NCBI GenBank assembly: GCA_910890315.1
Contig: CAJVGD010000011.1
Location: forward strand, 434,001-498,000
Direction of reading: 5' to 3'
From: Serendipita indica DSM 11827
Lineage: Eukaryota > Basidiomycota > Agaricomycetes > Sebacinales > Serendipitaceae
Length of the DNA: 64,000 bases
In this document: positions 55,912-64,000 of the stretch, in pieces
Numbering within the stretch: position 1 is the first letter of the stretch
Layout: every line of letters starts with the position of its first letter
Position numbers and translations under genes: made by a program
Notes under the pieces: generated by a model
What the model was told of the DNA's origin: nothing
The model's database searches: none
Seen by the model: the letters and a program-made list of their open reading frames with translations, nothing else

Positions 55912-57731
55912 ATGCAACCGCCTCGTCGTGTCACAAAAGCAGTCAACTATGCCGAACCCGAGGAAGACGAGCTGGATTTGGATCATTCCGACGCAGAGAC
56001 GGTCGACGTCGTCCTGGAGGGCTCGCAAATGAATAGGTATCTAAAAACTGGAGAGGCATGCACCACGTCTCGTCCAGAGGAGAGTATGACTGAGTATTCC
56101 TTCAGGTTGCCTCGCAGTTTATGCGCGGAGACTTCGTATCCTTTGTCGACAGAGGTCCGTCGGAGGAGGAGCTTGCAGAAGCCAGGAGAGAGATCAAATC
56201 TGGCGAAACTAAGCTGGCAAAACTCGCGGCAAAACACGCAAAACTCTCCGCCCAGCTCAAAGAAATCGAAGAGGAGCAAGAGCAAGTAAAGGAGGAGATT
56301 GCGTATCACCAATCCATCGCAACAAAAATGCGTCGCTTCCCACACGAGGTCCTCTCGCTCATATTTGAGCAGTGCATCGAGGTGGACGAGAACTTTTCGC
56401 CCTGGACTCTGATGCAAGTATCGCGCGCTTGGAGATCCGTGGCGATGCATACGCGTCCTCTGTGGTCCAGAATTGTCGTTTTACTGGAGAACAGAGACGC
56501 AGTGCCTCGGAAGGGCAATCGTCGCGAAGACGGAGGGGAGATCTGCGACACCGTCGCGCGCCTTCAAAGGGCTCTCGCTCGCTCTGCAGGGGGCCCACTC
56601 AAGGTCGCCATCCGCGGTTACGGATATGCTCAGACGTTCTATGGGGACTCAAAGCAGACGGTTCTCGCCATGCTCAATGCCCTCAAAATGGTCCATGACC
56701 GCATCGAATCACTCGAGACGACGGGTGCAGTTGGTTCATGGATGGAAGAGCTACCATTCGATGACTGGACGTTCATGGGTCTTCGCACTGCAAAAGTCAA
56801 TCTGTCGTTGAAAAAGCTCAACGAGCGTATTCAACAGACAGCACCGAACCTCCGATCACTCGAGCTTCCTAGCGGTGCTGAAGAGTCAAATTGGGATCTT
56901 TCGAGACACCGGGTCGAGGAGCTCAATATATCGTCTACTGGGACATACCCGTCCGACGCAGCGGAGCGAGGGAAGCGAATTCTAGATATTGTCAACAAAG
57001 CAAGCATTCACTTGACAAGTCTCGACTTACAAAACACGGTTATATCCTCTGCAAACAGGGAACCGGCTCTCATATTCCCCAACCTTCGATCGTTGGTCCT
57101 TCAGGGTGTACATTTTCACAGAAAATTGAGTGTTCCGCATCTCGAGACACTCAAAATGAGCGAATGGACCAAGTTGGAAGATGACGCAACACCACTGGAC
57201 GTTCCGTCTCTCCGCTTGCTCTCGATTACTCGATGTATGAGGGGGTCTTGCGGGAAGATTATGGCTCCCAAGGTGCAAGAAGTCGAGCTAGCGTGTATCA
57301 CAACCAATGGGAGGGCACGTCCAAAGGATTTTATACAAGAGTTTTTGGAGGAAGGGAATATGGCACCCACAGTCCTGACTCTCCGAGGGTGCGACACAAC
57401 GGACATGGGCAAAGAATATGCCAAGGTGCTCGACACGATCACGACGCTCGAAGATCTGAGCTTCTCAGAGATGTCGCTGAGCAAGGAGTTCTTCGAGGGG
57501 CTGGCTGGAATTACTTTGGCGACAAAGGTCCCCGCAGCGCGTAAAAAGCCCATTTGTCCCCAATTGAGGAAGTTCCACATCAGTCTGGTTGGGGTTGGAC
57601 ACGTTGGAAGTGAGAGAGCGATGCAGAAATGGGCTTCCAAAGCGGTGAAGGCAAGGGCGAGACGAGGATACGCTTTAGAGGAGGCGTTGATTCAAGATCC
57701 AAAGGAGTCTACGTGGAGCAGCCTTCGTTGA
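55912..57731 (+). CDS. F-box/LRR-like protein, array copy 1
   Basis: First of four tandem F-box paralogs. The first exon (ATG 55912) encodes MQPPRRVTKAVNYAEPEEDE, a short basic-acidic segment similar in style to copy 4. The main exon from about 56102 runs to TGA 57731. A coiled coil (AKLAAKHAKLSAQLKEIEEE) precedes the F-box: RRFPHEVLSLIFEQCIEVDE, SPWTLMQVSRAWRSVAMHTR and PLWSRIVV. Next comes the family block LQRALARSAGGPLKVAI, then leucine-patterned repeats, ending MQKWASKAVKARARRGYALE. F-box proteins link substrates to SCF ligases; targets unknown. The junction between the first and main exon is not resolved: the obvious donor (AATAG/GTATCT) and acceptor (TTCAG) do not keep phase, so another donor must be used. 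Confidence 0.78.
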
Positions 57732-57975
57732 TCAAATGACCGTCTGAGATGGACTAATGACCAAATACCATCTTTTATGTACTGTTGGGTGTTGATGATC
57801 CAAGTAACCCTTCTGCACTTTGTTCTACAGTTTGAGTGTCTGAATATCCTGGCTTAGTCAATAGAGAACCCAAGACATGCGGACGGTGAAGCAGCGCCTT
57901 TTTTGACAGCTCGGCGAAGAAATCTTGACCCCGGCCACAACCTTCAAAATTTTTTCGATTGTTAAAGGAGAATAT

Positions 57976-59736
57976 ATGTCTAGACCCCGACGTTCTATAT
58001 CCCGCAAAGACTATTCGGAGCTGGAAGAGTTGGATGGTGCCCGGGAATATGAACTATCGGTATGCAATAACTGTCCCAAAGATTCCCACCTGAACTAGTT
58101 GCAGGCAATAGGTCAAGAGCTTATATATCCACTCGAACCCTTTCCTTCGGATCAAGAAGTGGCCAAGGCACGAATTGCCACCCGGGATGGAGAAAGCAAG
58201 CTCATACGACTCAATACGAGGCGTGAAAGGATCCTCTCGCAGCTTGAAGATATCGAAAACGAGCGCATGATGGTGGAGAATGAGCTTGTGGTCCCGAGGT
58301 CAATCGTTACCCGCCTCCGAGACATCCCACAAGAGGTACTCTCGATGATTTTCGAGGCTTGCACAGAAGACCCAGATTTCTCTCCGTGGACTGTTATGCA
58401 AATCAATCGCAAATGGAGATCCGTGGCGTTGCATACTCGGAGCCTTTGGTCCAAGATATGCATCTTCAATGACAGAAGTCACCATTTTACGAGAAAATCA
58501 CGTAGCGCTCGTCAGGACGCCGGATACGAGCTCTGCGATTCACTCTCGCGGCTGCAGCTTGCCGTCGCCCGGTCAGCCGGAGGGCCTTTGGATATCATTC
58601 TTGATGTCTTGGGGTACGACACGAGTATCCGCTGGTATAATCCTGATCAGAAGCGGCGAACCATTGAGCTCATCACCTGTTTAAAATCTGTCGAAGGGAG
58701 AATTCGAACGTTGGACCTTCGGGAGTCCAATTGTCGACTCGTCGACGATCTTCCTTTTGAAGATATCTCATTGCCATTCCTCGAATCGGCTATGGTACAT
58801 GGCCGAATGAAAGAACTTCTCAAGAGGATTTGGACAACGGCGCCAAACCTTCGACGGCTCTCCTACAGCCTCGACCGCAATACCGAGCTGAATCTGAACC
58901 TACCCGCCGGTAATCGCATCACCGACCTTCGAATTCATGGTGGCAATCACACTCGCTCAGATAAGATGGAGGTTAGCGAGCATCTGGCTCAGGCTATTAT
59001 CAGTGCCGAATGCCTGACGCATTTGACCCTCAACGGCCTCTTTATCTATGCACCTTCCCGTCAGACTACTTTATTCCATCCTGAACTGCGCCATCTCAAG
59101 TTGGTAAATGTTCAACTTTGGCGTATCCTCGAACTCCCGCTCCTCGAGTCATTAGATATGGGGTTTTGCACGACATTCGAAAGCGACGCAAGAACATTAA
59201 TACTCCCATCTCTATTGTCATTGACGTTGGACCAAATCGTCAATTACCACAATGCGAAGATCAACGCGCCTATGTTGCAGGAGCTGACCATAAATGGTCG
59301 AAGCTCTTCTCCTCAATTGACCGTATTCCTCGATCTCGCAGAGATGTGTCTCAGAACAGGGCACGCCCTACTTCGCAAATTGGTCCTCCACGACTGCGAT
59401 ATGAAGACGTGGGTCAGACAGTGTATAGACACCTTGGATGGATTTCCACAGCTCGAAGAGCTGATTCTTAGCAAGACAATTCTGACCAAATCCTTCTTTG
59501 ACGCCTTTGCCGGCGGCATTCTGGGGACCAAGTTTGAACCATATCGCAAGCCTCCGATATGTGTAGCATTGAAGACGTTTAGAGTCAGTCTCATAGACAT
59601 CCCTCATCGTTCGACCGATAAGGCTATGCGAAAATGGATTCCTAAGGCTCTAAAGGCAAGAGCCAGGCGTGGATATCCCTTGGAGATGGCAAGCATGCGA
59701 GAGAATGACACCGAGGGATGGAAAAGTCTCATGTAG
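57976..59736 (+). CDS. F-box/LRR-like protein, array copy 2
   Basis: Two exons, 57976-58059 and 58099-59736, with a 39-nt intron (GTATGC...CTAG) keeping phase. The first exon begins MSRPRRSISRKDYSELEELD. The second holds a coiled coil (LIRLNTRRERILSQLEDIEN), the F-box DIPQEVLSMIFEACTEDPDF, SPWTVMQINRKWRSVALHTR and SLWSKICIF, then LQLAVARSAGGPLDIIL and degenerate leucine repeats, ending MRKWIPKALKARARRGYPLE. It is closest to copy 1 in the F-box block. Roles as for copy 1. Confidence 0.82.
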
Positions 59737-59889
59737 ATACTTAATGTACGACCATTAGTTTGCCATATTTCAGTAAATAGCCCTAGTAATGAGGTCATTC
59801 GGGAAGATTGTGGTGGTTGTGGCTGAGCAAAACGTGGTTTCCGACTGCCACTTTGACTTAGCTTTAGTGTGCGTTTTTGGCACTGAACC

Positions 59890-61666
59890 ATGTCTCAACA
59901 TCATCTCACGACTCACAATGCACCGTGTACGGGGTCACTCGCATCAGACTCTGAAGCTCTTGAGATGAGACCGACTATATGGAATGATCCGACAACGGAA
60001 CTACTTCGACCCGCAGAGGTAGCTCAATTATGCACGTCTATACTGTCTGGCGCTGACGAATCCTGATCAGGGCCCAGCTGGTTCTCCCGCGCTTGAGGTC
60101 TACCAAGCACCGACGGCCGAGCAAGTCAGTCAGACCCATAATCTCATCCAGATAGAAGAGACGGAACTCGAAGATCTCAACAAGAAACACGCAGATCTTC
60201 TTACACAACTCAAGGCAGTTGAACAAGAGCAGACTCGGGTTTCGGAGAGCATTGCACGGCGTCGTTCAAGTCTCAGCCGGTTTCACTCTTTACCCCACGA
60301 CGTACTTGCTGTGATCTTCCAGTCATCAGAGGACGTCTCTCCTTGGGTATGGATGAGCCTTAACCGGATGAGCCGAGCCGTTGCGATGCAAACTCGATCG
60401 CTCTGGAGCAAATTGCTCGTAAGTAACGATGCGGATCCCTCTCGCTGGGCGCCACAGAAAACCCGCTGGGCTTCGGGGCGTGAGAGGTGCAACACTGTCC
60501 CAAGGCTTGAGCGTGCTCTGGCTCGTTCTGCGGGGGGAAAGATAGACGTCAAGCTGGACCTCCTCTCCTACAGAGATACTTGGATTACCCCCCGAAGGCA
60601 AACTCAGGCATCCGAGCTCATCACGACCCTACAAACAGCTCAATCCCGAATCCACTCACTGGATTTTAGCGGCAATTCTCCACCCACGATTGAAGCTCTC
60701 GATATGAGTAGTTGGAACCTGCCTAATTTGGAAACTGCCATTCTCACAACAAAGATGACCACTATCGCAAAGAGGATTCAAAATACCGCAACGAAGCTAC
60801 AGTCTTTGGGACTCGATATTTACCCCGAAGAGAAGTTGGACTGGGAGCTACCCCCTAAAAGTCTGATTACGACCATGAAGCTGAGGGTAATGAGCGGGGG
60901 CAGAGCTCTGAGGGAGAATGTTGGACCAAATATCTCCAGTATTCTCTCTTCGACGAAACAACTCACTCACCTCACCCTCCATGATACGGAAATATTGGAA
61001 ATGCTACCCAAAAGCACATTGGTGCTCCCGTCTTTGCAACATCTAGTACTACGCGACTGCACTTTCGGCATCAGGCTTAGTCTCCCCCGACTCGAGACAT
61101 TCGACCTCGCTCGAACACGCTTCATGCTCGATGGGAAAAACCTTGCCCTACCTTCCCTGAAGTCGCTCAAGCTCTGGTATATGCCAAGCGACTTTTGTGA
61201 GGTTATAAACGCCTCGATGCTTGAATCGCTTGATATATGTGGGTATGCCAGCGTTTTTATCCAACTCGTCGAAAGCTCTATGAAGAAGGGATACATGATC
61301 CCACCCGTGTTGAAGCTGGAGGCACATAAGGTGCGGAGTAATGAAGATGACTTCTTGACTGCCCTTGATAGCATCGAGTCACTCCAGGACCTAACACTTC
61401 ATGGAACGGGACTTGGAAAGAAGTTCTTCGACAGCTTTGCGGGTGCTAATGTAGCGTCCAAGACCCAAATAATCCGCCGAACTCCTATCTGCACTTCGCT
61501 CCGAAGGTTCAGTCTAAATCTCGAGGACGTTGGGAATGTCAGTACCGAAAAGGCGATGACGAAGTGGGTTTATCAGGCCGTCAAAGTGAGGCAACGGTCT
61601 GAATACCCACTTGACGAGATTCTCTTCAAAGGGGGTCGGAATGAAGAGTGGACGCCGCTTTCATAG
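59890..61666 (+). CDS. F-box/LRR-like protein, array copy 3
   Basis: Exons 59890-60018 and 60071-61666, 574 residues; intron 52 nt with acceptor CCTGATCAG. The first exon is MSQHHLTTHNAPCTGSLASD. The second begins GPAGSPALEVYQAPTAEQV, then a coiled coil and the F-box RFHSLPHDVLAVIFQSSEDV, SPWVWMSLNRMSRAVAMQTR and SLWSKLLV. RALARSAGGKIDVKLDLL and leucine-patterned repeats follow, ending KAMTKWVYQAVKVRQRSEYP. Very similar to copy 4, so copies 3 and 4 arose from a later duplication than the split from copies 1 and 2. Confidence 0.83.
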
Positions 61667-61944
61667 GATTTAGATGTCCATATCTTTGACCGTATCCATG
61701 AAATTCTAGCATGATTCGTGTTCATAATGACTAAATCGTGTAGTGCCATGTCCTTGAGAGTTGAATCCGTCCTTCATAGATCCTTTTGATACCCAACTGA
61801 GTCGACTTGCACTTAGTATACACCCAGCGCTTTATTCGGTACGGTCTAAGGCAGCTTTGGCCAAACCTAGGAAGAAGTATTGCATTACTTGTCTGCCACC
61901 ACGACCTCTCTTGGCTGTCGTTGTGGGCACGAGGGCCAGTCAAT

Positions 61945-63829
61945 ATGACTCGTGTAAAGCGAAAAGTCAAAGAAGTCAACTATGTGGAGAGTTCAGCCTC
62001 CGATGACGACCTTTCGAGCGATAACGAGCGGCCATCCCCGTTTCGTCCTCGCAAGCGACCCGCAGCTCTCTCTGAGCGCCCAATGAAAGAAATCAAGAAA
62101 ACAAGTACCGATAGAGTTCTTTCTGACGCTGAAGCCTCGGAGGGAACCTCGACCACCGATGAACAGAGAAAGGAGTCCTTACAATTAGCAAAGGTAACTC
62201 ACTCGAACGCATTTATAATGCCAAATATTGACGTATCCTGAGAATTCTTGCGATTCCTCTGCCGCGCTGGAGGTCTACAAGGCACCCACGGCTGAAGAAC
62301 TCGTTCAAACGCGCAGTCTGATTCAGCAAGAGGAAGCACAGCTTGATAAACTCAAAATTAGGCACTCAGATCTTCTTGTACAGCTGCAGATCATCGAACA
62401 GCAGCAAACTCTGCTTTCAAAAAGTATCGAATGGCGTCGGTCAAGTATCAGCCCCTTCCACTCCTTACCTCACGACATACTTGCTATGATCTTCCAATCA
62501 TCAGAGGACGTCTCTCCATGGGTATGGATGAGCATGAACCGGATGACCCGAGCAGTCGCAATGCAAACACGGTCACTATGGAGCAAAATTCTGATAACGA
62601 CCGACCCAAGTCTCTCCTGGTCGTGGTCAAGGAATCGTTGGAGTTTTGGTCGTGAACGATGCAATACCGTTCTTCGCCTTCAGCGAGCGTTGGCCCGTTC
62701 TGCAGGCGGAAAAGTGGATATAAAACTCTTCATCCCATATAGGAATGGCACTTGGCTTAACACCAAGGACAAGGCTATAGTAAATGACCTCATCACAACC
62801 CTGGAGACGGCTCAATTCCGTATCTCATCTTTGGATCTGTACGACAACCAGTCCTCTATCATCGAAAGCCTCTCTCTCAGCAAATTCACCTTTTCGGCTC
62901 TGGAATACGTCAGTCTTACGACGAAGATGGTATCTGTATTTCAGCGCATCCAGGAGACGGCGACAGCGCTGCGATCTCTGCAGCTCGGTATCATCCCAGG
63001 AGAGAAGCTTGTCTGGAAGATGAGAACAGACAATATTATCACAATTATGAACCTCCGTACGAGTCCGGGTAATTGGGGAGAAACAATCGGGCCAGGAATT
63101 TACGAGGTCATCTCATTGGCTAAAAACCTCTCATATCTTATACTCCACGATACAATAATCCTTGAAACGGTATCAAAGAGCACCCTCGTTCTCCCATCCC
63201 TCGAGCATCTTGTAATCGATAACTGCACCTTGCGCATCGGACTCGAACTTCCTCGCCTCGAAATACTCGAGCTGTCTCGGTCACGCGTCGGAGTCAGTGG
63301 ACAAGATCTAGTCATGCCCTGTCTGAAGGAGCTCAAGCTTCAACGGGCAAGCGAGATTGTAAAGGGTATAAAGGCCCCCAAACTCGAATCACTTGATATG
63401 CAGACAGATGTGAATTCCTTCATTCAGCTTGTCGAGTGCTCGATCAAGAAAGGATACATGGCCCCACGGGTGCTGACATTGTGTGTCGATAATTCGCGAG
63501 TTGATGAGGACGACTTCTTGACTGCGCTCGATAGCATCCAGTCCCTTCGGGATCTAGCGTTTCATGGAACCGGGCTGCGAAAGAAGTTCTTCGACTGGTT
63601 TGCAGGTGCTAGTCTAGCATCCAAATCCAAGTCACCACGAAGAACCCCAATTTGCACACAGCTTCAAAGATTTCGTCTAGATGGAACGTACGCCGGGAAC
63701 AAAAACACTGGGAAAGCGATGTCAAAGTGGCTCCATCAAGCTGTCAAAGTGAGGCAGAACGCTCAATACCCGCTCGATGAAATTTTATTCAAGGAAAGTC
63801 TAGACCATGAATGGGAGAGGCTTTCGTAG
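61945..63829 (+). CDS. F-box/LRR-like protein, array copy 4
   Basis: Exons 61945-62193 and 62243-63829 keep phase (intron 49 nt, acceptor CCTGAG). The first exon, MTRVKRKVKEVNYVESSASD, is longer than in the other copies and strongly basic then acidic (RPRKRPAALSERPMKEIKK), a likely nuclear signal. The second exon starts NSCDSSAALEVYKAPTAEEL and has the F-box PFHSLPHDILAMIFQSSEDV with SPWVWMSMNRMTRAVAMQTR. LQRALARSAGGKVDIKLFIP and leucine repeats follow, ending AMSKWLHQAVKVRQNAQYPL. The gene is complete within the window; 171 bp of 3' flank remain. Confidence 0.83.
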
Positions 63830-64000
63830 GTCATCTTCCTGCTTCATACGAGGCGATAGCCAACTTTACTCATAGTTTTCTTGACTTGGTTCTCGTTGCG
63901 ATAGATATGAAATGTTATTTACCGCACAGTGTTTTAAATACTCCTTTGAATATGATATTATTCCTATGTCTGGATCATCTATGATTTTGGGCGAAAGCTG

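Noticed and set aside
55864-56289. Continuous frame reading through the first F-box copy-1 exon into the main exon
   Set aside because: It leaves the conserved coiled-coil/F-box frame; an intron must separate the two parts.
1-64000. Transposons, LTR elements, tRNA and rRNA genes
   Set aside because: I saw no reverse transcriptase, integrase or transposase motifs, no long terminal repeats and no convincing tRNA A/B boxes with stems. A tRNAscan or RepeatMasker run could still find short or degraded ones.

Overview
This window is nuclear DNA from a filamentous basidiomycete, most likely an agaricomycete. A Rhizoctonia/Ceratobasidium-like fungus is my inference from the NACHT-WD40 and F-box families. 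Genes are dense and split by very short introns (about 36-65 nt), and spliceosomal and nuclear proteins are typically fungal. I found no intact transposon, LTR element, CRISPR array, rRNA or confident tRNA.

Layout. 1-20.8 kb is mainly conserved housekeeping: a DUF4396 membrane protein cut by the left edge; a LYC1-type acetyltransferase; an AKAP7-like protein; a large BEACH-WD40 protein; a Ser/Pro-rich hypothetical; a Dma1-type FHA-RING ubiquitin ligase; a MATH-BTB protein; an F-box protein; and SmG. 21-28.9 kb is an accessory segment: a MIF-family tautomerase, then a lineage-specific family present in three copies. Two copies lie in tandem through a duplication that also carried a fragment of the tautomerase gene; the third is inverted. 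30.2-36.2 kb is conserved again: a DUF4743/Nudix hydrolase, a PPIH-like cyclophilin, the STS1/Cut8 proteasome tether, and an ERT1/AcuK-type Zn2Cys6-PAS regulator. 36.4-47.7 kb holds two NOD-like receptor genes (NACHT plus 14 WD40 repeats each) flanking CSN1. 48.2-55.7 kb holds a GT90 glycosyltransferase, a kinase-like protein with a degenerate catalytic core, a secreted protein, Nas6/gankyrin and RPB9. 55.9-63.8 kb is a tandem array of four F-box/LRR-like paralogs.

How the genes relate. Ubiquitin-proteasome functions recur: Dma1, MATH-BTB, five F-box proteins, CSN1, STS1 and Nas6. Several conserved genes sit head to head over 100-250 bp and probably share promoters (DUF4396/LYC1, MATH-BTB/F-box, PPIH/STS1, NLR-1/CSN1, Nas6/RPB9). 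Both NLR genes, and one of the tandem orphan genes, each carry an apparent single-base frameshift.

The nearest thing to an undescribed system is the three-copy orphan family. Its inverted member keeps a D...E-x-K arrangement like that of PD-(D/E)XK nucleases, and the tandem members have lost it. This sits about 7.5 kb from the NLR pair. The nuclease assignment is inference. At least three introns, and probably four or five, use GC-AG splice sites.
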